A stretch of DNA of 64,000 nt from an uncultured Alphaproteobacteria bacterium. Lineage in GTDB: Bacteria; Pseudomonadota; Alphaproteobacteria; Caulobacterales; Aquidulcibacteraceae. Within the stretch, counting starts at the first letter, position 1; the number at the start of each line of letters is the position of its first letter. The position numbers and the translations under genes are program-made. The stretch lies in NCBI GenBank assembly GCA_902826335.1, contig CADEEL010000002.1, positions 14,240 through 78,239 of the forward strand, read 5' to 3'. The notes under the pieces are model-generated. The model was not told the DNA's origin. It did not search any database and saw only the letters and a list, made by a program, of their open reading frames with translations. Positions 9,099 through 17,001 of this stretch are shown in pieces.

Positions 9099-10274
9099 TC
9101 ACGGCCGTAGATGTTCGAAGGCTTGTTCGAGATCAGAGATCAGATCATCCGCGTGCTCAAGCCCGATGGACAAACGTAGCAGAGGCCCATCAGCGCGCCA
9201 CGGCGCCGCGGTTCGCGTCAATTGCGGATCGCATGGGATGATAAGGCTTTCATAGCCGCCCCACGAAAATCCCATGCTGAGGACTTCAAGGCATTCAAGC
9301 ATGGAGGTGAGGCGGGCCTCCGTCGTTGGCGCCAAAACCAAGCCGAAGAGGCCGCTTGCGCCACTGAAATCACGCTTCCACAGGGCATGTCCGGGGTGCG
9401 AAGGCAGCGCCGGATGAAGTACACGGCCTACTTCCGGGCGCGCCTCGAGCCAGGTCGCGATCCGCAGCGCCGACGCGCTCTGAAGCGAAAGGCGCGCGTG
9501 CATATCGCGGATGCCGCGGAGCGCGAGATAAGCGTCGTCCGGACTCACGCCGACGCCCAGCTCACGCACAGTCGCCGCGATCCGCGCGCCCAATTGGGGC
9601 GTACGCGCCAGCACGGCACCGGCAAGGAGATCAGCGTGCCCCCCCTGATACTTCGTCAGCGCTTGGACTGAAAAATCAACGCCGTGCGCAAACGGCTGAA
9701 AGTAAAGACCAGCGGACCACGTATTGTCGATGATCGTTACAACACCACGCGAGGAGGCCGCTTTCGCCATCGCGGGAATATCTTGAATCTCGAATGTCAG
9801 GGATCCTGGCGATTCCATGAAAAGCGCCAGCGTCTCCGCATGAATGAAGTCGCTTATGCCCGCGCCAATACAGGGATCATAGTATCTTGTCGCGACGCCG
9901 AGCTGAGACAGCATTCGATCGCAGAAGCGGCGCGTCGGCGCATAGACGGAATCGCTAACAAGCACCTCGCCGCCCGGGCGCGCGAGAGCTAGCAGCGGCA
10001 ACGTGCACGCCATCAGCCCCGATGGCGCAAGCGCAACGGCCGCGCCCCCTTCGATCGCGCTGAGCGCTTCCTTCAGCGCCTCATGCACCGCCATGCCTTC
10101 GAGGCCATAGGTCTGCACGCGCTCACCATAAAGATCGTCCACCTTGGCGAGGATGAGCGTGGAGGCGCGGTGCACCGGCGGATTGACGGCGCCATCATAA
10201 CGCGCGGGATGGCGGCCGGCCATGATCGCGCGTGTTTCCGGGCGGAACCGCTCCAGTGCATTTTCATCGCTCAT
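9099..10274 (-). CDS. metC: Cystathionine beta-lyase (PLP-dependent)
   Basis: Cleaves cystathionine to homocysteine, pyruvate and ammonia in methionine synthesis. At 391 residues it is a typical fold-type I Cys/Met-metabolism enzyme. The substrate/PLP region includes YGLEGMAVHEALKEALS and the SxxYxP-like SDSVYAPTRRF. The PLP lysine is in the segment ALTKYQGGHADLL, and GGYESL lies near the C-terminus. The start codon overlaps the stop of the upstream sulfurtransferase gene by 4 nt (ATGA), so the two are translationally coupled. A cystathionine gamma-synthase-type activity cannot be excluded. Confidence 0.9.
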   Translation of the reverse strand: MSDENALERFRPETRAIMAGRHPARYDGAVNPPVHRASTLILAKVDDLYGERVQTYGLEGMAVHEALKEALSAIEGGAAVALAPSGLMACTLPLLALARPGGEVLVSDSVYAPTRRFCDRMLSQLGVATRYYDPCIGAGISDFIHAETLALFMESPGSLTFEIQDIPAMAKAASSRGVVTIIDNTWSAGLYFQPFAHGVDFSVQALTKYQGGHADLLAGAVLARTPQLGARIAATVRELGVGVSPDDAYLALRGIRDMHARLSLQSASALRIATWLEARPEVGRVLHPALPSHPGHALWKRDFSGASGLFGLVLAPTTEARLTSMLECLEVLSMGFSWGGYESLIIPCDPQLTRTAAPWRADGPLLRLSIGLEHADDLISDLEQAFEHLRP

Positions 10275-11128
10275 GGCGCCGCATCGCTGACGATGGCGGT
10301 GTCGTCATGGGCGCTCCATTCAGCCCATGATCCGTCATAAATCGCGGCGTCCCAGCGGCCTATGCGGGCGAGGGCCAACGCGATCACGGCGGCGCTGACG
10401 CCGGAACCACATGTGCAAACGATTGCATTGGCGTGAGCGGCGCCGAGTGCGTCAAAGTAGGCGCGTAATTCGTCGGCATTTTTCATTCGGCCGTCTGGCG
10501 TGAGAAGCGCCGGCATGGGGGTGTTGAGCGCGCCAGGCATGTGTCCCTGCTTCAGGCCGGGGCGCGGTTCCGGCGCCGAGCCAAGGAAGCGTCCAGCGGG
10601 GCGCGCATCGAGAATATGCGCGGCGCCATCGCGCACAATATCGCGCATATCCGATAGGTTGCGCACCAAATCAGCACGATAGCGGGCCGAGAAATGGCGC
10701 GCCGTGCGCTGGGACGGCAAATCTGTCTCTATAGGAAGGTTAGTCGCCTCCCAGGCGGGAAAGCCGCCGTCCAGCACAGCCACGTCGTCATGGCCCATGA
10801 CGCGAAACATCCACCAGACTCGCGCCGCGGAAAACACGCCGGCGCGATCATATGAAACAACACGCGCGCCGTCCCCGACGCCAAGAGCGCGCATCCGGGA
10901 GGCGAATTTCTCGGGGCTGGGCAGCATGTGCGGCAGCGATGAATTGGTATCGGCGATTTCGTCAATGTCGAAATAGATGGCGCCTGGAATGCGGTTGGCC
11001 GCGTAAAGTGCGCGCGCGTCTCGCGGATCGCCGGGCATGAACCAGGAAGCGTCTAGGATGCGAATGTCTGGCGCGTCGAGCCGCGCGGCCAACCAGTCCG
11101 CCGTCACCAACGGGTCGTCTTCTCTCAT
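10271..11128 (-). CDS. sseA: 3-mercaptopyruvate sulfurtransferase (two rhodanese domains)
   Basis: Transfers sulfur from 3-mercaptopyruvate to a thiol acceptor. It has two tandem rhodanese modules (about residues 5-140 and 160-280). The first is inactive; the second has the active-site loop CGSGVSA, the mercaptopyruvate-type variant of the CRxG loop. ATG 11128 is preferred to the GTG two codons earlier. It lies 52 nt after cfa and overlaps metC by 4 nt, forming a small sulfur-metabolism tail on the fatty-acid operon. Confidence 0.9.
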   Translation of the reverse strand: MREDDPLVTADWLAARLDAPDIRILDASWFMPGDPRDARALYAANRIPGAIYFDIDEIADTNSSLPHMLPSPEKFASRMRALGVGDGARVVSYDRAGVFSAARVWWMFRVMGHDDVAVLDGGFPAWEATNLPIETDLPSQRTARHFSARYRADLVRNLSDMRDIVRDGAAHILDARPAGRFLGSAPEPRPGLKQGHMPGALNTPMPALLTPDGRMKNADELRAYFDALGAAHANAIVCTCGSGVSAAVIALALARIGRWDAAIYDGSWAEWSAHDDTAIVSDAAP

Positions 11129-11180
11129 CGCCACAAGCTAGGCGAGGCTGACGCGCCTCGCAACGTGCGGCGGGCTCGCG

Positions 11181-12413
11181 TCAGGGCTTGGCGAGCGCGA
11201 TCTGGACGACGTCCGTTCGGCCGCTCCTGAACCCAGCCTCACAGTATCCGAGGTAGAATCGCCACAACTGGCGAAAGCGCTCATCAAAGCCCAGGTTCCG
11301 AATTTCGTCCCATTTTGTGGAGAAGCGTCTTGTCCATTCCGCCAGGGTTTCGGCGTAGGACTGGCCGAAGGAATCGGTGCGCCGCCATGAAAGACCCGCA
11401 CGCTCCACCTCACCGCGCAGGCGCTGCAGGCTCGGCAGCATGCCGCCCGGGAAAATATAGCGTTGTATGAAGTCGACGCGGCGCCGATAGGCCTCAAAGA
11501 GGTCGTTCCGTATTGTGATGATCTGAAGCGCCGCCGTGCCGCCCGGCCGAAGCACGCGCGCGATTACGTCAAAATAGGTCGGCCAATAGCGCTCGCCGAC
11601 CGCCTCGAACATCTCGATTGAAGCAACCTTGTCAAACGGGCCGTCAATGTCGCGATAGTCCTTCAACTCAATGCGAGTTCTCTCCGCGAGACCCTTGCGG
11701 CGCAGCCGCTCCGTGGCGAATTCAAACTGCTCCTGGCTGATTGTGAGGCCTGTAACATGAGCGCCGTACTCGGATGCGGCGACTTCGGCGAACCCGCCCC
11801 AGCCGCAGCCGATTTCAAGGACACGGTCCCCGGGCTGCAGATCCAGGTGGCGGGCCAACGCACGGTATTTGTTCAGTTGCGCTTCATTCAGGGCCTCACC
11901 GGGCTTTTCGAAGCGGGCCGATGAATATGTCATCGTGGCGTCGAGCCACGCCGCGTAGAACTTGTTGCCGAGATCATAGTGCTCGTGAATGTTCCGGCGG
12001 GCGCCAGCGCGCGTGTTGGCTCTCGTGAGATGACGCATGAAATTCATCCCGCGAACCAGGGCGGTGCCCCGAAACAAGTTCATGAAGCGGTCGGAATTCG
12101 CGGAAAGAAATGTCAGCAATCCAGCCAGGTCAGGCGTTTCCCATTCGCCTGCGATATATCCGTCCGCGAAGCCAATGTCCCCCTGAAGCACGACGCGCCG
12201 CGCAAAGCGGTAGTCGCGGATAATCATCTCCAGTCCGGGGTGGTCGGCGTCGCCAAAATTTAGCGTGGCGCCATCCGGCAGGCGCATCGTCAGCCGCCCG
12301 CCGCCAACCCGGGCGCAGCCAAGAGCGACTGCCTTGAAGCTGGCGGGCGCATTCAGACGTAGAATGTCCTGGGTCGATGAAGTCGCGCGAGGTCTAGGAA
12401 TATCCACACTCAT
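11181..12413 (-). CDS. cfa: Cyclopropane-fatty-acyl-phospholipid synthase family methyltransferase
   Basis: SAM-dependent enzyme acting on unsaturated acyl chains in membrane phospholipids. 410 residues. The SAM-binding motif VLEIGCGWGGFAEVA lies near residue 185. The family signatures HYDLGNKFYAAWLDATMTYSSA, FDKVASIEMFEAVGERYW and RRVDFIQRYIFPGGMLPS are all present. It is transcribed with an FAD oxidoreductase and a DUF1365 gene (8-nt gap). That neighbourhood is known for lipid-modifying operons, and in Rhodobacter related methylases make methylated furan-fatty-acid precursors rather than cyclopropanes. The exact product is therefore open. Confidence 0.88.
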   Translation of the reverse strand: MSVDIPRPRATSSTQDILRLNAPASFKAVALGCARVGGGRLTMRLPDGATLNFGDADHPGLEMIIRDYRFARRVVLQGDIGFADGYIAGEWETPDLAGLLTFLSANSDRFMNLFRGTALVRGMNFMRHLTRANTRAGARRNIHEHYDLGNKFYAAWLDATMTYSSARFEKPGEALNEAQLNKYRALARHLDLQPGDRVLEIGCGWGGFAEVAASEYGAHVTGLTISQEQFEFATERLRRKGLAERTRIELKDYRDIDGPFDKVASIEMFEAVGERYWPTYFDVIARVLRPGGTAALQIITIRNDLFEAYRRRVDFIQRYIFPGGMLPSLQRLRGEVERAGLSWRRTDSFGQSYAETLAEWTRRFSTKWDEIRNLGFDERFRQLWRFYLGYCEAGFRSGRTDVVQIALAKP

Positions 12414-12421
12414 AACTGTTC

Positions 12422-13243
12422 TCAGCCTGATGCTTTTAGCATGTTTGAATGCTGTTGGCGCGGATGCGGCTGGGCGATTGTAGCGCCGCGCTCGGGAGGA
12501 CTAGGTTTCGGCCGGTAGCGGCCGCCCTTGATCCAGATCAAGAAGGCTTGCCAATGTATCGCCGCCAGGACGCCAAGGGCCGTAAACGGCGCGGCGAGGG
12601 CGGCTATGAGCAATGACGCCGAGCTGAATGCGCGCCGACGACCAGTCAAAGTAGCGACATGAACACATTGTCCATCAGCGACATTTTTTACGGTGAGTGA
12701 AAACTGCTCTCCAGGAGGCGACATTGTGAATTCGTATCGGCCCTTCAAGTCGAGAAATGGCGAGACGTGGAAGCTCTTCTCGGCGCGGTGCGCGGCGGGC
12801 GTGGAACCATTTAACCGCGCGACATAGGCGTGAGACTCTTTGAACGTGTTATTCACTTCATAGATGACGCCGCGTGCCGCCCCATCTGGGCCATAGCCAA
12901 TGAACAGGGACAATGGGTTGAATTCATGCCCTAGAACGCGCGGAAGGGTGAGGACCCATATGGCGCCGCCATTTAGCTTTACGCCCCCAAGTGCGAACTG
13001 CGTCTCCGCCCACGCGCGCAGTGGCGCGCCGTCCCTATATCCGTGTGAGGCGTCCCGGAATCCGAACACGCCCCAACGATTGTAAGAGAACAGAGCGCTG
13101 CGACGCGCGGTCTCTTCGATCCTGTCGACGTCTAAAGAAATGTAGGAAAGCTTATAAGAGAACGCCCGAACAAATGGCGCGAGGCGTCGGTGGCTCGTTA
13201 CGCAGGAGTAAATGTACGCGCTTGGTGTGGGGCTATTTGTCAT
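12422..13243 (-). CDS. DUF1365 family protein
   Basis: Unknown biochemical role; the family is consistently found between an FAD amine-oxidase-like gene and cfa. The 273 residues contain the family landmarks RRLAPFVRAFSYKLSY near the start, LPRVLGHEFNPLSLFIGY in the middle, and EVNNTFKESHAYV and EKSFHVSPFLDLKGRYEF later. One hydrophobic segment follows at about residues 205-230 (LLIAALAAPFTALGVLAAI), so it is probably membrane-associated. Its start overlaps the stop of the FAD gene by 4 nt. Confidence 0.85.
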   Translation of the reverse strand: MTNSPTPSAYIYSCVTSHRRLAPFVRAFSYKLSYISLDVDRIEETARRSALFSYNRWGVFGFRDASHGYRDGAPLRAWAETQFALGGVKLNGGAIWVLTLPRVLGHEFNPLSLFIGYGPDGAARGVIYEVNNTFKESHAYVARLNGSTPAAHRAEKSFHVSPFLDLKGRYEFTMSPPGEQFSLTVKNVADGQCVHVATLTGRRRAFSSASLLIAALAAPFTALGVLAAIHWQAFLIWIKGGRYRPKPSPPERGATIAQPHPRQQHSNMLKASG

Positions 13244-14550
13244 GCAGCCGCCGCGTCCTCATCAGCCAACAAGCCTATGCCGTCGTTGGGTGCGGTCATG
13301 TTCGGCGCGAAGCGCTCATTGATAAGCGCAGCCGCGCGGAGGCCTGAACTCAGGCCGTCCTCGTGGAAGCCGTGGCCCAACCATGCGCCGGCGAACCAAG
13401 TGTTGTTCGCCCCTTGAACTGCACCGATCTCGCGCTGTGCGGCGATGGCTGCCGCGTCGAACTGTGGGTGATCATAGGTGAAAGTCGCGAACGTCAGGCC
13501 CGCGCGCGGCGGCCTCGGCGGGTTGAGGGTCACAAACAGCGGGCGCGCATTGTCAAAACCTTGAAGCGCATTCATCCAATATGTCACACACACACTGGTT
13601 TGATATTCAGCCCAGCTTCGGAGGTAGTTCCACGACGCCCATGCGGCGCGCCGGTGCGGCATGAGATCGGGGTCTCTGTGCAGGAACGCTGTATTTGGCG
13701 CATACCGAATTGCGCTGAGGGCCTGGCGCTCAGCGGCGGTCGTATCGAGGAGAGAGAGCGCCTCGTCCGAATGAGCGGCCATCACTACGCCGTCATGGCG
13801 CGCCACGTGGCCTGAACGCGTACGAATTTCAACGCCGCCTTTGGTTCGCGATATTGCCACGACTGCGTCGTCGCAAATGAACCGCGCCTGTATCGCCGAC
13901 CGCAACCGCTCGACGTACGTCCTGCTGCCTCCTTCAATTGTTCTCCATACTGGACGCGCCCCGAACTGAAGGAGGCGATGATTGTCGAAAAATTGAAGAA
14001 AGGCGGCGGCGGGATAGCGCAACATCTCCTGCTCGGGAGTAGACCAGATAGCGCCGCCCATCGGCAGAAGATATTGTTCCAGAAACGCGCGGCTAAGGTT
14101 TAACCCGCCTACATATTCGCCCAAGGATTCCGTGCCGACACGCGCGTATCTCAAATCCGTGCGCGCACGAGCGCCAAAGGCCGCGATATCCGCGAGCAAA
14201 CGCAGGAAGGTGGGATCGCTGAGGTTTCTCTTCCAGGCGAAAAGCCCACGTAATCCGTTGCTGGACCACTCATATCCGGTCGCGTCCGAAACCGAAAAAC
14301 TCATATCCGAGGGGCGGCTTTGAACGTCGAGCTGGCGCAACAATGAGCTGAAGTGTGGGTAGTTGAGGTCGTTGAACACGACAAAGCCGGTGTCGACGTC
14401 CAGCGTCGCGCCGTTATAGTCGATCGTCACCGTATTGGCGTGCCCGCCGAGACGAGCCTCGCGCTCGTAGAGGGTGACGGCGTGCTTGCCGCTCAGCGCC
14501 CAGGCTGCCCCTAATCCCGAGACACCGCCACCGATGATCGCTATGTCCAT
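13240..14550 (-). CDS. FAD-dependent amine-oxidase-like oxidoreductase of the cfa operon
   Basis: Flavoprotein with an N-terminal Rossmann dinucleotide-binding motif GGGVSGLGAAWAL and the GG-doublet EREARLGGHANTV, as in the NAD(P)-binding/amine-oxidase family. 436 residues. First gene of a five-gene minus-strand operon (FAD gene, DUF1365, cfa, sseA, metC). From context it probably oxidises or desaturates a methylated acyl chain made by the Cfa-like enzyme; this is inference. It is divergent from hldD across an 82-nt gap that must hold both promoters. No convincing ribosome-binding site precedes the ATG. Confidence 0.82.
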   Translation of the reverse strand: MDIAIIGGGVSGLGAAWALSGKHAVTLYEREARLGGHANTVTIDYNGATLDVDTGFVVFNDLNYPHFSSLLRQLDVQSRPSDMSFSVSDATGYEWSSNGLRGLFAWKRNLSDPTFLRLLADIAAFGARARTDLRYARVGTESLGEYVGGLNLSRAFLEQYLLPMGGAIWSTPEQEMLRYPAAAFLQFFDNHRLLQFGARPVWRTIEGGSRTYVERLRSAIQARFICDDAVVAISRTKGGVEIRTRSGHVARHDGVVMAAHSDEALSLLDTTAAERQALSAIRYAPNTAFLHRDPDLMPHRRAAWASWNYLRSWAEYQTSVCVTYWMNALQGFDNARPLFVTLNPPRPPRAGLTFATFTYDHPQFDAAAIAAQREIGAVQGANNTWFAGAWLGHGFHEDGLSSGLRAAALINERFAPNMTAPNDGIGLLADEDAAAA

Positions 14551-14632
14551 GGCGGTGTTACGCGCCAGGCCATCCCTCGGATCATTAGTCCATGACTTGC
14601 CAGCGGCCGGCTGGGCCGCCTAGATCGCGACA

Positions 14633-15628
14633 ATGCCGAACATCATTCTGGTAACCGGTGGGGCGGGCTTCATTGGGTCCAATATCGCGGCGCGGCTTGC
14701 GGCGCGGGGCGATTGCGACGTCGTGGTGTGCGACCGGCTCGGCGATGCGGCCAGCGGAAAATGGACCAATCTGGCTGAAGCGGCCATCTCCGACCTGATC
14801 ACGCCGAGCGAACTTAGCCGGTACCTAGATGCGGCCCGGACGCGGGTGAGGGCTGTCGTGCACATGGGCGCGATCTCCTCCACCACGGAGCCGGACGTCG
14901 ATAAGATCATGGATGCGAACTTCCGGCTGTCCGCCGACATTTGGGCCTGGTGCAGCGAGAATCGCACTCAGTTTATCTATGCATCTTCGGCCGCGACCTA
15001 TGGCCGTGGCGACGCCGGCTTTGCGGATGACAATAACGCAAAGGCGCTGAGCGCGCTGCGCCCGCTCAACGCCTATGGCTTTTCAAAGAAGTTCTTTGAC
15101 CTTTACGCCGTGCGCGCCGCGGCGCGGGGTGAAGCGCCGCCCGCGTGGTCGGGGCTAAAATTCTTCAATGTCTATGGGCCGAATGAGCAGCATAAGGGTT
15201 CGCAGAAAAGCGTTGTCGCTCACATGCACGCGCGCGCGGCGCGCGGGCAGTCCGCGCTGCTGTTCCGCTCGCATAACGCCGCCTACCGGGATGGCGGGCA
15301 GATGCGCGACTTTGTTTATGTGCGTGATTGCGTGGATGTAGTGGAGTGGTTGCTGGCGCGCGCGGAAGGCGCTGAAATTGTAAATGTTGGGACGGGCAAG
15401 GCGCGCACCTTCGCGGACTTGGCGGCCGCCCTGTTCATGGCGTTGGGCCAACCGCCCAACGTCGAATTCATCGATACGCCCGAGGAGATTCGGGATCGTT
15501 ATCAGTACTTCACCGAGGCCTCGATGGCGCGGCTCAGAGGGCTGGGGTACGTGCAGCCATTCACATCCTTGGAGCAAGGTGTGGCGGATTACGTTCGCGA
15601 CTATTTGGGATGCGACGCGCGCCCCTAG
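14633..15628 (+). CDS. hldD: ADP-L-glycero-D-manno-heptose 6-epimerase
   Basis: Last step in making the activated heptose of the lipopolysaccharide inner core. 331 residues of a short-chain epimerase: NADP-binding GGAGFIGSN at residue 8, the family-specific HMGAISSTTE loop, the catalytic YGFSK tyrosine-lysine pair, and the IRDRYQYFTEA signature near the C-terminus. The specificity signatures make this assignment safer than a generic SDR call. No other heptose genes are seen nearby. Confidence 0.93.
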   Translation: MPNIILVTGGAGFIGSNIAARLAARGDCDVVVCDRLGDAASGKWTNLAEAAISDLITPSELSRYLDAARTRVRAVVHMGAISSTTEPDVDKIMDANFRLSADIWAWCSENRTQFIYASSAATYGRGDAGFADDNNAKALSALRPLNAYGFSKKFFDLYAVRAAARGEAPPAWSGLKFFNVYGPNEQHKGSQKSVVAHMHARAARGQSALLFRSHNAAYRDGGQMRDFVYVRDCVDVVEWLLARAEGAEIVNVGTGKARTFADLAAALFMALGQPPNVEFIDTPEEIRDRYQYFTEASMARLRGLGYVQPFTSLEQGVADYVRDYLGCDARP

Positions 15629-15658
15629 GGTATTCACGTTGAGCAGATGCGCTCATCT

Positions 15659-16021
15659 CTAAGGCGCACGCTCGAGGCTCGCATAATTTGGCTGTTCAAT
15701 CGCGACGCGGTCCGCCACGCACCGCAAGAGATGGTCGGCAAGCCGCTTGTTCCCGAGTGATTGTTCGCCGCTGCGAATTGCCGCGCACAAGGCGCGCCGC
15801 GCCTCTTCCAGCTGACCTGGAAAGCCGAGAGCCGCGAGGCCTTGAAGCTCGCGCGCTTCCGCGGCGGGTCCAAGCTCAAGTTCCCGCACCACGATCCGCA
15901 GCGCGTTAACAGCCACGCGCCCGTGAAACGCGTCTCGTCCGCTGAGCGAAGGCGCGATGGACTCAACGTAGCCTGCCACGGCTTCGATCAATTGCACGGC
16001 GCGGGGTTCGCCCAGCATCAT
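15659..16021 (-). CDS. DUF6285-type small protein
   Basis: 120 residues, mostly helical, no signal peptide. It resembles the small proteins (DUF6285) encoded just after aminoglycoside-phosphotransferase-like kinases in acyl-CoA metabolism clusters. Recognisable stretches are HGRVAVNALRIVVREL and a C-terminal DHLLRCVADRVAIEQPNY. Its start overlaps the end of the kinase gene by 4 nt. The biochemical function is unknown; a partner role for the kinase is inferred from coupling only. Confidence 0.65.
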   Translation of the reverse strand: MMLGEPRAVQLIEAVAGYVESIAPSLSGRDAFHGRVAVNALRIVVRELELGPAAEARELQGLAALGFPGQLEEARRALCAAIRSGEQSLGNKRLADHLLRCVADRVAIEQPNYASLERAP

Positions 16022-17001
16022 AAACGCTCCGTCAGCATGAGCATGAGGTCCAGTTCGGCCTCGGACGCGCGCCGGCCGATCGCGGCGCGCTCGACGCTCC
16101 GGTCTGCGCCGCTGTCAAATGCACGAAACATCAGTAGACACATAATTCCCCACTTGAGAGATCCAAGCTGCATCCAGAAGCGAACACGATCCGTGGTGAC
16201 GGTTTCGTCGCCGCCGGCTGCGTGATAGGCGCCGATCAGCTCCGCGAGAGATCCAAATCCGCCGACCTCGCGATCGAGTTCCCCAAACCGCCAGGACGGC
16301 GTGCACAGCCAGCCCAAGTCCTCAGCGGGATCGCCAAGGTGCGCCAGCTCCCAGTCAAGCGCCGCGACAAGGCCAGTTTCATCGACGATGAGATTCCCAA
16401 GTCGAAAATCTCCGTGAACAAGTACGGACGCGGTCGGGGCAGGGAGGCGTTCGCGCAGCGTTGCAAACGCAAGTTCAAACACCGGGCGCGGCGCATCGAA
16501 GGAACGAAACAGAGCCTCATAGAGGCTAAGTTGCGCGGCGGCGTCGAGCAGAGGCAGCGAATCGACATTTGTTTTCTGAATGCGCGCCACGGCGTTTCCG
16601 CACTGTACTGTAAGGCGGGCGCGAGCGTTCGCGTATGCGTCGTCACGTAGTATTTTTCGCGCAATCGTTTCACCTCGCAGCCGACGCATGACGTAGGCGA
16701 CGCCAAGACCGTCTCCCGGTTCACAGACATGCACGATTTCTGGCGCGGGAACGCCGTGCGCCCGCGCGGTGCGAATGACGGCGGCTTCTGTTTCAAGGCC
16801 GATGGCTTGTGAACCTGAGACCGGCGCCGTTCCGCCCGGCGCGCGCCGCACAATGAAGCCGGCGCCGTCCGCATCGAATGACCATGTCTCCTGGCTGGCG
16901 CCGCCGGACAGGCGCGTAAGATTGCTCAGCTCGCCGCCCAGATCGCCGCTCAGCCGCTCCATCGCACGGGTGAAGTCATCGTCTGCGCCCACGGCGATCA
17001 T
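16018..17001 (-). CDS. Aminoglycoside-phosphotransferase-family (ACAD10-like) kinase
   Basis: 327 residues of the APH/choline-kinase fold. The catalytic loop is VLVHGDFRLGNLIVD, and the metal-binding segment is ALDWELAHLGDPAEDLGWLC. N-terminal SGGASQETWSFD provides the nucleotide loop. Members next to acyl-CoA dehydrogenases phosphorylate hydroxyacyl groups (ACAD10/11 type), so a role in 4-hydroxy-acid catabolism is more likely than antibiotic resistance. No dehydrogenase is adjacent here. It overlaps recG upstream and the DUF6285 gene downstream by 4 nt each. Confidence 0.8.
   Translation of the reverse strand: MIAVGADDDFTRAMERLSGDLGGELSNLTRLSGGASQETWSFDADGAGFIVRRAPGGTAPVSGSQAIGLETEAAVIRTARAHGVPAPEIVHVCEPGDGLGVAYVMRRLRGETIARKILRDDAYANARARLTVQCGNAVARIQKTNVDSLPLLDAAAQLSLYEALFRSFDAPRPVFELAFATLRERLPAPTASVLVHGDFRLGNLIVDETGLVAALDWELAHLGDPAEDLGWLCTPSWRFGELDREVGGFGSLAELIGAYHAAGGDETVTTDRVRFWMQLGSLKWGIMCLLMFRAFDSGADRSVERAAIGRRASEAELDLMLMLTERL

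Noticed and set aside
16018..17001. Aminoglycoside-resistance gene
   Set aside because: The APH fold is shared with ACAD10-type metabolic kinases, and the DUF6285 partner supports the latter.
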